From CAYSZB01 sp964435475 (lineage in GTDB: Bacteria > Chloroflexota > Anaerolineae > Anaerolineales > Anaerolineaceae): 22,983 nucleotides of DNA. The notes under the pieces were generated by a model that was not told the origin of the DNA, made no database searches, and saw only the letters and a program-made list of their open reading frames with translations. Positions 7,860 to 15,633 of the stretch are shown here, piece after piece (positions within the stretch are counted from its first letter, which is position 1; the number at the start of each line of letters is the position of its first letter). The translations under genes were made by a program, and so were the position numbers. The stretch is from the NCBI GenBank assembly GCA_964435475.1, contig CAYSZB010000038.1, positions 1-22,983 on the forward strand. The letters run 5' to 3'.

Positions 7860-8303
7860 ATGAGCAGCAGCGAGAGCATGGTCAAGAAAGTGATCACAAG
7901 CAACAAAGCCCCCCAGGCGATCGGTCCATATTCTGTGGCAACCACAGCCGGGCAACTGATCTTCACTTCCGGGCAACTGGGGCTGGAACCAATCAGCGGC
8001 AGCCTGGTGGAAGGCGGCATCCAAGCCCAGACACGCCATGCGCTGATCAACCTGAAGATCGTGTTGGAAGCAGGTGGTTCAGGACTTGAGCATGTGCTCA
8101 AGACGACAGTTTTTCTGCAAAACATCGCAGATTTTGCCGCCATGAACGAGACATATGCAGAATTCTTTCCTCATCACTGCCCATCGCGTTCAGCCATCCA
8201 GGTGGCAGCCCTGCCAAAGGGAGGGCTGGTGGAAATTGAAGCGATCGCGCTGATCCCAAACAAAGGCGATGGCTGCAATACCTGTATGGGCAGTTTTTAT
8301 TAA
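7860..8303 (+). CDS. RidA-family enamine/imine deaminase (YjgF/YER057c/UK114)
   Basis: Hydrolyses reactive enamine/imine intermediates such as 2-aminoacrylate released by PLP enzymes, in the cytoplasm. The family features are clear: KAPQAIGPYSVATTAGQLIFTSGQ at the N terminus, R110 (in SRSAIQVAALPKGG) and E125 (VEIEAIA). That 15-residue spacing matches the Arg105/Glu120 pair of the RidA subfamily, suggesting a true deaminase. The ATG at 7860 has GGAG 6 nt upstream; M7 is a weaker alternative. At 147 aa it is longer than the usual 125-130. The extra C-terminal tail GDGCNTCMGSFY contains a CxxC (C139, C142) not expected in the family. The gene is isolated between a terminator and the envelope operon; a PLP lyase that might supply substrate is encoded at 14648-15610. 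Confidence 0.93.
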   Translation: MSSSESMVKKVITSNKAPQAIGPYSVATTAGQLIFTSGQLGLEPISGSLVEGGIQAQTRHALINLKIVLEAGGSGLEHVLKTTVFLQNIADFAAMNETYAEFFPHHCPSRSAIQVAALPKGGLVEIEAIALIPNKGDGCNTCMGSFY

Positions 8304-8351
8304 ACACATCTGGTTACTGCTGCCAAACGGTCTAAGATGGCAAACGCCTTA

Positions 8352-8367
8352 TCATAACTAGTTATGA
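8352..8367. promoter_or_regulatory. Perfect 16-bp palindrome in the envelope-operon promoter region
   Basis: TCATAACTAGTTATGA is an exact palindrome 25 nt before the first gene of the large operon. A weak promoter can be drawn around it: TTATCA (8349-8354) and TATATT (8373-8378), 18-nt spacer, placing the palindrome in the spacer. CTTTTTAT follows it, so a weak hairpin terminator for ridA is the alternative. No regulator gene is adjacent. Confidence 0.45.
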
Positions 8368-8392
8368 CTTTTTATATTCTCCTCAAAGAAGC

Positions 8393-9406
8393 ATGCCAGA
8401 CAAAGTTTCAGTGATCATCCCCTGCCGCAATGAGGGCAAGACCATTCGTATGGTGCTAAATGCCCTTTTTATGCAGACCTACCCACACGACTTGATGGAG
8501 ATCATCATCATTGACGGGCTGTCCGAAGACGACACCCGCCAGGAGATCCTGTCATTTGCGGACGAACACGCTGCCATCCCCATCCACATTGTGGACAATA
8601 CAAAGCGCATCATCCCGGCGGCGGTCAATGCAGGCATCAGGGCGGCAAGCGGTGAGATCATCATCCGCATGGATGCCCATTCCATCCCACAGGACGATTA
8701 TGTTGCCCGCTGTGTCGCCCTGCACCAGGAATATAAAGCCGACAATATCGGCGGGGTGTGGGACATCAAGCCCCAGGTGGATACCTGGCTGGCAAGGTCA
8801 ATCGCCATCGCTGCCAGTCACCCGCTGGCGGTGGGCGGTGCACAGTATCGATTTACCGACAAGGCCCAATACACCGACACCGTACCTTACGGCTCATTTC
8901 GTAAAGCGCTGGTTGAGCAGGTTGGGTACTTTGATGAAAGCCTGTTGAGCAACGAAGATTATGAATTCAACACCCGCATACGGTTGAGCGGCGGCAAGAT
9001 CTGGCTGGACCCCGCCATTCGATGCACCTATTTTGCGAGGAAAAACCTCAAGGAACTGGCCAGGCAGTACTGGCGCTATGGTTACTGGAAATCACAGATG
9101 CTCAAGCGCTACCCGCATTCGCTGCGCCTGCGACAGGCCCTGCCGCCTGTTTTTATCCTCAGCCTGGTGATCATGGCGGTCCTGGCGATCTTCGTGCCTG
9201 TTGCACGCTGGCTATTGCTGGCAGAAGCTGCTGTTTATCTATGCGCAATACTTGCCGTGGGTTTACAGAAAGCCTTACGGCACAAGGACCCGGGGTTGTT
9301 CGCCGGCATCCCCCTGGCGATCGCCTGCATGCATTTTTCATGGGGAATGGGCTTTATTTTTGGTATACTAGCTCTCAGTTCAAGAAAAAGGACCAGCAGC
9401 GTTTGA
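8393..9406 (+). CDS. Glycosyltransferase family 2, ExoA-like
   Basis: A 337-aa glycosyltransferase expected to add a sugar to a polyprenyl-linked oligosaccharide during surface polysaccharide synthesis. The GT-A nucleotide-sugar fold starts at once (VSVIIPCRNEGKTIRMVLNALFMQTYP), with IIIDGLSEDDT and the metal-binding acidic motif in RMDAHSIPQDDYV. The acceptor-side NEDYEFNTRIRLSGGKIWLDP motif lies near residues 185-205. The ending RQYWRYGYWK and a C-terminal membrane region of about three helices (about 247-330) match the succinoglycan ExoA type. The ATG at 8393 has only a weak AAAGAA upstream. The stop overlaps the start of the next gene (TTGA), so this is the first gene of a coupled operon. 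The sugar donor is unknown. Confidence 0.92.
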   Translation: MPDKVSVIIPCRNEGKTIRMVLNALFMQTYPHDLMEIIIIDGLSEDDTRQEILSFADEHAAIPIHIVDNTKRIIPAAVNAGIRAASGEIIIRMDAHSIPQDDYVARCVALHQEYKADNIGGVWDIKPQVDTWLARSIAIAASHPLAVGGAQYRFTDKAQYTDTVPYGSFRKALVEQVGYFDESLLSNEDYEFNTRIRLSGGKIWLDPAIRCTYFARKNLKELARQYWRYGYWKSQMLKRYPHSLRLRQALPPVFILSLVIMAVLAIFVPVARWLLLAEAAVYLCAILAVGLQKALRHKDPGLFAGIPLAIACMHFSWGMGFIFGILALSSRKRTSSV

Positions 9407-10575
9407 CAAATACAACTTCAAAATCCAAGCGGTACTATCTCAAAGCGAGTGAACGCCGTTCACTCTTGATCGTGGGAGATATCATCGTCTGCGCACTGGC
9501 ACTGCTGATCGCCCTGTATATCTGGGCGGCAGGCGATGCCTGGCTGGATTTCTCTATAGAATTCATCCGCACCAGGCCCCCCTTCTGGTATTTTCTCCTG
9601 CCGCTTTTCTGGCTGGTTTTAATGATCGAACTGTACGACCTGCGGCGGGCNNNNNNNNNNNNNNNNNNNNNNNNNNNNNNNNNNNNNNNNNNNNNNNNNN
9701 NNNNNNNNNNNNNNNNNNNNNNNNNNNNNNNNNNNNNNNNNNNNNNNNNNGGCAACACCCAGGACCTGCTGCGCCTGATCGAGGAACACGAGGTCTCAGA
9801 CCTGATCCTGGCGATCATGGGTGAGATGAGGGATGATACTTTCCAGGCGATTCTTACCGCCCAGGAAGGCGGCATCACCCTGACATCAATGTCTGATACT
9901 TATGAAGAGATCCTTGGCAGGGTACCGATCAATTTACTGGAAGCAGATTGGGTAATCCGTTCGTTCGTGCAAAAAGTGGATGCCGGTACGATCTACCGCT
10001 TTGCCAAGCGCCTGCTGGACATCTTTGGTGCCATTATCGGAATAGTTATTTTGATCCTCCTGTTCCCATTTGTTGCCCTATTTATGCTGATCGACTCCGG
10101 GCTGCCGATCATCTACCGCCAGGAACGCCTGGGCAGGGGCGGCAATCCATACATCATCTATAAATTCCGCACCATGCGCCAGGATGCTGAACGTGATGGC
10201 GAAGTGCAGGTGACCAGTAAAAAAGACCCACGCATCACGCGGGTAGGCAGTTTTCTGCGCAAGACCCACCTGGACGAACTCCCCCAGTTTGTTAATGTTC
10301 TGCAGGGTAGCATGAGCCTGGTTGGACCACGGTCTGAAAGGGCAGAACTGGTTTCTGTATTTCAGAAAGAGATCCCCTTTTACCGCGCGCGCCTGCTGGT
10401 CAAGCCCGGGCTGACCGGCTGGGCACAAATTAACTACCAATATGCTGAAACTGTCGCTCAAACGGCGATAAAACTGGAATATGACCTGTATTACATCGAG
10501 CACCGCAACATATTCATGGATATCATCATCATCATCCGCACCCTGGGCACGGTTTTCGGTTTTAAAGGCCGCTGA
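9403..10575 (+). CDS. Polyprenyl-phosphate sugar-1-phosphate transferase, WcaJ-like (interrupted by assembly gap)
   Basis: Initiates surface glycan synthesis by moving a sugar-1-phosphate from a nucleotide sugar to undecaprenyl phosphate at the membrane. I place the start at TTG 9403, overlapping the previous TGA as TTGA, with AAAAGGA 10 nt upstream; an ATG at 9022 in this frame lies inside the glycosyltransferase gene and is not the start. Two N-terminal TM helices (IVGDIIVCALALLIALYIW and FWYFLLPLFWLVLMIELYD) precede the N run. After it come the end of a CoA-binding-like Rossmann region (DLLRLIEEHEVSDLILA) and the full catalytic domain: LLDIFGAIIG helix, RQERLGRGGNPYIIYKFRTM, RKTHLDELPQFVNVLQGSMSLVGPRSE, KPGLTGWAQIN. 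At 390 codons including 34 unknown, it is shorter than the usual 450-480 aa, so the gap hides more sequence than drawn. Confidence 0.9.
   Translation: MTNTTSKSKRYYLKASERRSLLIVGDIIVCALALLIALYIWAAGDAWLDFSIEFIRTRPPFWYFLLPLFWLVLMIELYDLRRXXXXXXXXXXXXXXXXXXXXXXXXXXXXXXXXXXGNTQDLLRLIEEHEVSDLILAIMGEMRDDTFQAILTAQEGGITLTSMSDTYEEILGRVPINLLEADWVIRSFVQKVDAGTIYRFAKRLLDIFGAIIGIVILILLFPFVALFMLIDSGLPIIYRQERLGRGGNPYIIYKFRTMRQDAERDGEVQVTSKKDPRITRVGSFLRKTHLDELPQFVNVLQGSMSLVGPRSERAELVSVFQKEIPFYRARLLVKPGLTGWAQINYQYAETVAQTAIKLEYDLYYIEHRNIFMDIIIIIRTLGTVFGFKGR
9651..9750. other. Assembly gap (100 N)
   Basis: Exactly 100 undetermined bases, the conventional placeholder for a gap of unknown size. It falls within the WcaJ-like gene after its second TM helix. 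The frame matches on both sides only because 100 leaves a remainder of 1 on division by 3; the true length is unknown. Comparison with the family suggests that further TM helices and the start of the CoA-binding-like domain are missing, some 250-400 nt in all. Confidence 0.98.
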
Positions 10576-10598
10576 GAAAAGGATCAAGGAAGAATTCA

Positions 10599-12488
10599 AT
10601 GGTTTTGTTTGGCAAAAAGATCCGTAACCGCTACATGCTGATGGGGGATATCCTGCTGGCCGCCTTTTCAGTCCTGGCGAGTTATGCTTTGCGCCTGGAT
10701 CTGCCGGTCCTTTTTTCCATTTATGTTGAATCGATGCTGTGGATGATCGGGGTGGCGGTGATCGTCAAACCGATCGTCTATTACCTGTTCGGCATCTACC
10801 GGCGCGTCTGGCGCTATGCCAGTATCCGTGAACTGATCCTCCTGCTGGCGACTGTCAGCACCGCCTTCCTGGCTGTATCCGGAATCATGATCTCGCTATT
10901 TGCCATGAAAGCATTCTCTGCCTTCCCGCGTTCTGTGCTGGCAATTGATTTCCTGCTTACCTTCCTGCTGGTGGGTGCTTTCCGTTTTGGCATGCGCATC
11001 CTTTCCGAAGGCCAAAGCCGCATCAACGGTTTCAACAAGAGTCAGCAAAAATCGGTGATCGTGATCGGTGCCGGGGATGCAGGCGCGATGGTTGTGCGCG
11101 AGTTGCAAAAGAATCCCCAGCTTAACATGAAACCCACCGGTTTCCTGGATGATGACAGGGAAAAATTAAGGAAACAGATCCACGGCGTCCCGGTGCTTGC
11201 CGGGTTGGATGACCTGGGCAAGGTGATCAAATCGCGCGTGGTGGATGAGATCATCATTGCCATCCCCAGCGCCCCGGGGTCAGCCATCCGCAAGGTCGCT
11301 GAAACCTGCCAGGCTTACCACATTCCCTACCGCACCATGCCCGGTATTTATGAATTACTGGGCGGCATTGTCAATGTCAGCCGCTTGCGTGAAGTGGCAA
11401 TTGACGACCTGTTGCGCAGGGAACCCAAGCGTATGGAAACTGACCCTTCCCAAAGCATTCTCAAAGACCGGGTTATCCTGGTCACGGGTGCCGGTGGGTC
11501 AATCGGCAGGGAACTCTGCCGCCAGATCGCCCAACAGGCCCCCGGGCAGCTGCTCTTGTTGGGTCATGGTGAGAACAGCATTTTTGAAGCCATCCTGGAG
11601 CTAAAAGACTCCTACCCGGACCTCTGCATGCTACCGGTGATCGCTGACATCCGCGACATGGCACGCCTGCAGGGTGTGTTCAGAAAATACCAGCCTGATG
11701 TGGTTTTTCACACAGCAGCTCACAAACACGTGCCCCTCATGGAGATCAACGTGGAAGAAGCCATCTCCAACAATGTCCTGGGCACAAAAAATGTAGTGCG
11801 GGCATGTGAGGAAAACAATGTAGAACACCTGGTCATGATCTCAACCGACAAGGCGATCCGCCCGGTCAACGTGATGGGTGCCACCAAACGCATTGCCGAG
11901 ATGATCGTTTTGGAAGCTGCCAATCGAACCCACAAAGCATTCAGTGTGGTGCGTTTTGGCAATGTTCTGGGCAGTCGCGGCAGTGTGGTGCCGCGTTTCA
12001 AGCGCCAGATCGCCAAAGGCGGACCGGTGACCATCACCCATCCTGAGATGAAGCGCTACTTCATGACCATCCCTGAAGCGGTCTACCTCGTTTTGCAGGC
12101 TTCCCACATGGGCAAAGGCGGCGAAACATTCGTCCTGAACATGGGCCAGCAGGTCAAGATCCTTGACCTGGCAGAGGATATGATCCGCCTTTCGGGTCTG
12201 GAACCCGGCAAAGATATCGAGATCGTCACCATGGGCATCCGCCCGGGTGAAAAATTGAGTGAAGACCTGTGGGATGAGGGATTGAATTTTGCTCCGACCG
12301 CCCACCCGGATATCAACAAGGTTGAGAGTGATGATGACCTGACTCAACAGGAACTGGATGCGACTGTCGCCAAATTATTGGAGCTTTCCACCTCAGGGGA
12401 CAAAGACAAGGTCGTTCAATTTATTGAAGAGACCATCCCCGGTGCAAAACTGACCCATGAAGCACTGGATCTGACCGCTATTACATGA
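10599..12488 (+). CDS. Membrane nucleotide-sugar 4,6-dehydratase/epimerase, FlaA1/WbpM/CapD-like
   Basis: A 629-aa membrane-anchored SDR enzyme that modifies UDP-sugars, typically UDP-GlcNAc 4,6-dehydration or epimerisation, supplying substrates such as the UDP-bacillosamine precursor. Four N-terminal TM helices (about 10-125) are followed by a first Rossmann domain (VIVIGAGDAGAMVVREL, then GFLDDDREK). The catalytic SDR domain begins with VTGAGGSIGRELC (about 295-306). The active-site triad is the Ser/Thr of ISTDKA (S415/T416) with M426xxxK430 (MGATK), the Met-for-Tyr variant known in WbpM-type enzymes. This favours the large WbpM/PglF subfamily. The ATG at 10599 has AAGGA 8 nt upstream and lies 23 nt after the WcaJ-like stop. 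It probably makes the sugar nucleotide used by the preceding transferase. Confidence 0.93.
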   Translation: MVLFGKKIRNRYMLMGDILLAAFSVLASYALRLDLPVLFSIYVESMLWMIGVAVIVKPIVYYLFGIYRRVWRYASIRELILLLATVSTAFLAVSGIMISLFAMKAFSAFPRSVLAIDFLLTFLLVGAFRFGMRILSEGQSRINGFNKSQQKSVIVIGAGDAGAMVVRELQKNPQLNMKPTGFLDDDREKLRKQIHGVPVLAGLDDLGKVIKSRVVDEIIIAIPSAPGSAIRKVAETCQAYHIPYRTMPGIYELLGGIVNVSRLREVAIDDLLRREPKRMETDPSQSILKDRVILVTGAGGSIGRELCRQIAQQAPGQLLLLGHGENSIFEAILELKDSYPDLCMLPVIADIRDMARLQGVFRKYQPDVVFHTAAHKHVPLMEINVEEAISNNVLGTKNVVRACEENNVEHLVMISTDKAIRPVNVMGATKRIAEMIVLEAANRTHKAFSVVRFGNVLGSRGSVVPRFKRQIAKGGPVTITHPEMKRYFMTIPEAVYLVLQASHMGKGGETFVLNMGQQVKILDLAEDMIRLSGLEPGKDIEIVTMGIRPGEKLSEDLWDEGLNFAPTAHPDINKVESDDDLTQQELDATVAKLLELSTSGDKDKVVQFIEETIPGAKLTHEALDLTAIT

Positions 12489-12519
12489 TGAAATCATTTA
12501 GTTACACAAGAAATTACTT

Positions 12520-13527
12520 ATGCCCATACTGAGATCTGACCAGGAATGGGCTGAGTATCTACATACCCATCCCGAAGCCCACATTTTACAAACACCCGCC
12601 TGGGGAAAATTCAAGCAGTCTTTTGGCTGGCATCCTGCTTACGTAGTGTGCGAAAGTTGCGGTGCCCAGGTATTATTTCGCAAGCTGCCATTGGGTTTAT
12701 CGATCGGCTACATTCCCAAAGGACCGCTCGGTCACTCATGGGAGAAACTGGTCCCCGACCTGGATCGTCTGTGCCGGAAAATGCATGCCATCCACCTGGT
12801 CATTGAGCCGGACCTGTGGGAGTTAACCCCGCAGGCTGATATCTTTTACCACCTGGAAGGATTCCATTTCGAAGAGCATACCATCCAACCACGCCGGACG
12901 ATAAAGATCGACCTGCTGGATGATGAAGAACAGATCCTGGCAGGCATGAAACAAAAAACGCGCTATAACATCCGCCTGGCAGAAAAAAAAGACATCCAGG
13001 TCAGGGAATCACACGACCTGGATACGTTTTACGAATTGATGCAAGCCACCGCCAAAAGGGATGGCTTTTCGGTGCATCATCCTTCATATTATAAAGAAGC
13101 CTACAGCTTATTCTCACCCCTCGGGCAGTGCGTTCTGCTGGAGGCAACCTACCAGGACCAACCGCTTGCCGCCCTGATGGCATTTGCCTGTGGTGATCGG
13201 GCATGGTATTTCTACGGAGCCTCCACTGAGAAGGAAAGACAGCGTATGCCAACCTACCTGCTGCAATGGGAAGCAATGCGCTGGGCAAAGGCCAGGGGAT
13301 GTGCGACCTATGACCTGTGGGGGGTACCCGACCACGATGAAGCATACCTCGAAGAGCACTTCCAGGAACGCAGTAACGGTCTGTGGGGCGTTTACCGTTT
13401 CAAGCGCGGTTTTGGCGGCCGCCTGGTCAGGTCCGTGCCGGCAGCGGTCAAAGTGTATCACCCGCTGCTCTACCTGCTTTATGCCTGGTATAACAGCCGC
13501 CGTTCTGCTTCTCAAGCCCAGGTCTGA
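12520..13527 (+). CDS. FemAB-family aminoacyltransferase, first copy
   Basis: A 335-aa member of the FemABX (GNAT-fold) family, which uses aminoacyl-tRNA to add amino acids to the peptidoglycan stem peptide, forming the interpeptide bridge. Visible signatures are HILQTPAWGKFKQSFGW at the N terminus, IGYIPKGPLG, KQKTRYNIRLAEKK (about 145-158), AWYFYGASTEKERQRMPTYLLQWEAMRWAKARG and YDLWGVPD, then GLWGVYRFKRGFGG near the C terminus. The usual FemA coiled-coil insertion is absent, as in FemX-like or shorter forms. The start ATG 12520 has a poor Shine-Dalgarno, 31 nt after the previous gene. The amino acid added (Gly, Ser or Ala) and the acceptor cannot be told from sequence. Confidence 0.9.
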   Translation: MPILRSDQEWAEYLHTHPEAHILQTPAWGKFKQSFGWHPAYVVCESCGAQVLFRKLPLGLSIGYIPKGPLGHSWEKLVPDLDRLCRKMHAIHLVIEPDLWELTPQADIFYHLEGFHFEEHTIQPRRTIKIDLLDDEEQILAGMKQKTRYNIRLAEKKDIQVRESHDLDTFYELMQATAKRDGFSVHHPSYYKEAYSLFSPLGQCVLLEATYQDQPLAALMAFACGDRAWYFYGASTEKERQRMPTYLLQWEAMRWAKARGCATYDLWGVPDHDEAYLEEHFQERSNGLWGVYRFKRGFGGRLVRSVPAAVKVYHPLLYLLYAWYNSRRSASQAQV

Positions 13528-13532
13528 ACCAC

Positions 13533-14651
13533 ATGATACAACCTTACCCGATCAGTGGCCCTGAACAATGGAATTCCTTGATCAGCCGGATCAAAGGCGT
13601 GAATGCGCACATCTTCCAAACTGTCAATTGGGGTGAATTCAAACAGCAATTCGGCTGGCAGGCTTCGCATCATACCTGGAAAGATGACCAGGGCACGGTT
13701 GTCGCTGCCGCCATGGTCCTCGAGCGGTCTCTGCGATTGCCAGGCTTGAATTTTAAAGTGCTGTACCTGCCCAAAGGTCCCACCCTCAACTGGCAGGATG
13801 AAAACCTGGTGCACAGTGTTTTGTCTGACCTGGAAGAATACTCCCGGGAGAGAAAAGCGATCTTCATCAAGATCGACCCGGATGTTGCCCTGGGGACGGG
13901 TGTGCCCGGGTCTGAAGATGCCAGGGAAGACCCTGTCGGGCAAGCCCTGCAAGCCAGGCTGGAAGATAGAAAATGGTGCTTCTCGCAGGACCAGATCCAA
14001 TTCCGCAACACCGTGATGATCGACCTGCAGCAAGACGACGACGCATTGCTGGCAGCCATGAAACAAAAAACGCGTTACAACATCCGCCTGGCAGAGAAAA
14101 AGGGCGTCACCGTGCACACCGGAAGCCTGGATGACCTGCAGATGCTCTATGCCATGTATGCTGAGACCTCTGTGCGGGATGGGTTCGTGATCCGCTCCGC
14201 TGACTATTACCTCACACTTTGGCGCGCATTCATGCAGGCTGGCATGGCAACACCATTGATCGCTGAAGCATCTGGCGAACCCATCGCTGCCATTTTCCTG
14301 TTTCATTTCAACGGGATCGCCCGCTATATCCACGGCATGTCAGTTGAAAAGCAGCGCGACCTGATGCCCAATTACCTGCTGCAGTGGCGTGCCATCCAGC
14401 ATGCCAGGGGACTGGGCTCTACAACCTACGACATGTGGGGTGCCCCGGATGAGTTCACAACCAGCGACCCACTGTGGGGGGTATACCGCTTCAAAGAAGG
14501 TTTCAATGGCACCGTTCTGCGCACCCTGGGCGCCTGGGATTTTGCACCCAGACCTGCCTTTTACAGGCTATATATGAACGTGTTACCAAAGGTTCTCAAC
14601 ATCATGCGCCGACGGGGAAAAGCGCAGACCGAAAGGAATTTATCCGCATGA
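13533..14651 (+). CDS. FemAB-family aminoacyltransferase, second copy
   Basis: A 372-aa paralogue of the preceding gene, sharing the full set of signatures: HIFQTVNWGEFKQQFGW, LYLPKGPTLNW, MKQKTRYNIRLAEKK, ARYIHGMSVEKQRDLMPNYLLQWRAIQHARGLG, YDMWGAPD and WGVYRFKEGFNG. It differs by an insert near residues 110-145 (PDVALGTGVPGSEDAREDPVGQALQARLED). The start at 13533 is 5 nt after the first copy's stop. Its stop TGA overlaps the next gene's ATG as ATGA. Tandem FemAB copies usually add successive residues of one bridge, or different residues; here the two probably act in sequence. A role outside peptidoglycan remains possible because glycan-assembly genes lie just upstream. Confidence 0.9.
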   Translation: MIQPYPISGPEQWNSLISRIKGVNAHIFQTVNWGEFKQQFGWQASHHTWKDDQGTVVAAAMVLERSLRLPGLNFKVLYLPKGPTLNWQDENLVHSVLSDLEEYSRERKAIFIKIDPDVALGTGVPGSEDAREDPVGQALQARLEDRKWCFSQDQIQFRNTVMIDLQQDDDALLAAMKQKTRYNIRLAEKKGVTVHTGSLDDLQMLYAMYAETSVRDGFVIRSADYYLTLWRAFMQAGMATPLIAEASGEPIAAIFLFHFNGIARYIHGMSVEKQRDLMPNYLLQWRAIQHARGLGSTTYDMWGAPDEFTTSDPLWGVYRFKEGFNGTVLRTLGAWDFAPRPAFYRLYMNVLPKVLNIMRRRGKAQTERNLSA

Positions 14652-15610
14652 TCCCACGCATCCAATTAGCCCATCTGCCCACACCCATCGAGCCCATGCT
14701 GCGCTTAAGTCACCTTTTGGGCGGTCCCCAGCTGCTCGTCAAACGCGATGACCAGACCGGACTGGCTTTGGGCGGTAACAAGACCCGTAAACTGGAATTC
14801 CTGGCAGCCGACGCACTGGCAGAGGGTGCCAACATGCTGATCAGCGCGGGCGCTGTGCAGTCCAATCACTGCCGCCAGGTGGCGGCTGTGGCTGCCCGAT
14901 TGGGCATGCGCTGCAAACTGGTGCTCTTTGGAACCCCGCCAGAAATTGCAGAAGGAAACTTCCTGCTCTACAAGTTATTCAATGCAGAAGTGATCATGGT
15001 GGACCGTTCGCAGCGTGATACCCGCCTGCAGGAGGTCTTTGAGGAGGCGCGATCACAAGGTGAAAAGCCTTATCTCATCCCTTATGGCGGATCGAACGCC
15101 CTGGGCGCAATTGCATACGCCTTTGCTTTCGAAGAGATGCTCGGCCAACAGTGTTTCCCGGATTGGATCGTCTTCCCCTCCTCCTCGGGGGGCACCCAGG
15201 CCGGGTTGATCCTCGGTGCCAAACGGGCGGGTTTCACAGGCAGGATATTGGGCATCAGTGTTGACGAGCCGCAGGCGGCATTGCAGGACCATGTGCTGCC
15301 TTTGGCTGAAAGTGCCAGCCTCCTTTTGGGTGACCCGCTCAGATTTTCACGGGAAGAGGTGCTGGTTAATGCGGATTTCAACCAGTTGGGTTATGCGGTG
15401 ATGGGTGAGAGCGAAAAGGAAGCCATCCTGCTCTTTGCCCGCCAGGAAGGCCTGCTGCTGGACCCGGTCTACACCGGGCGGGCCGCCGCCGGGTTGATCT
15501 CCCTGGTGCGGGCGGGTTTCTTTAAGCAGGATGAAAAGGTCCTCTTCTGGCATACCGGCGGCACACCAGCCCTTTTTACCCAAAAATACAGCCAGGTCTT
15601 AGCCAGTTAA
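14648..15610 (+). CDS. PLP-dependent D-cysteine desulfhydrase/ACC deaminase family enzyme
   Basis: A 320-aa fold-type II PLP enzyme; relatives convert D-cysteine to pyruvate, sulfide and ammonia, open 1-aminocyclopropane-1-carboxylate, or split L-cysteate. The PLP lysine is K45 in GGNKTRKLEFL, and the second catalytic residue is S72 in AVQSNHCRQVAA. The QSNHxRQ form is closer to D-cysteine desulfhydrase than to ACC deaminase (QSNQTRQ). A glycine-rich phosphate loop follows at SSSGGTQAG. I start it at ATG 14648, overlapping the femAB stop (ATGA) with AAAGGA 10 nt upstream; an upstream ATG in frame (14474) lies inside the femAB gene. It is the last gene of the operon. The substrate is not certain, and relatives are often misannotated. 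Confidence 0.88.
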   Translation: MIPRIQLAHLPTPIEPMLRLSHLLGGPQLLVKRDDQTGLALGGNKTRKLEFLAADALAEGANMLISAGAVQSNHCRQVAAVAARLGMRCKLVLFGTPPEIAEGNFLLYKLFNAEVIMVDRSQRDTRLQEVFEEARSQGEKPYLIPYGGSNALGAIAYAFAFEEMLGQQCFPDWIVFPSSSGGTQAGLILGAKRAGFTGRILGISVDEPQAALQDHVLPLAESASLLLGDPLRFSREEVLVNADFNQLGYAVMGESEKEAILLFARQEGLLLDPVYTGRAAAGLISLVRAGFFKQDEKVLFWHTGGTPALFTQKYSQVLAS

Positions 15611-15633
15611 TCCCAAAAGTTTCAAAAAACACC

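Noticed and set aside
9022..9402. Upstream ATG start for the WcaJ-like protein
   Set aside because: The extra segment is an out-of-frame reading of the ExoA-like gene; homologues begin near the TTG at 9403.
9651..9750. Interpretation of the N run as an insertion or pseudogene break
   Set aside because: Exactly 100 N is an assembly placeholder; nothing biological can be read from it.
14474..14647. Upstream ATG start for the desulfhydrase-like enzyme
   Set aside because: It lies within the second femAB gene in another frame; ATG 14648 fits the family length and has a Shine-Dalgarno.
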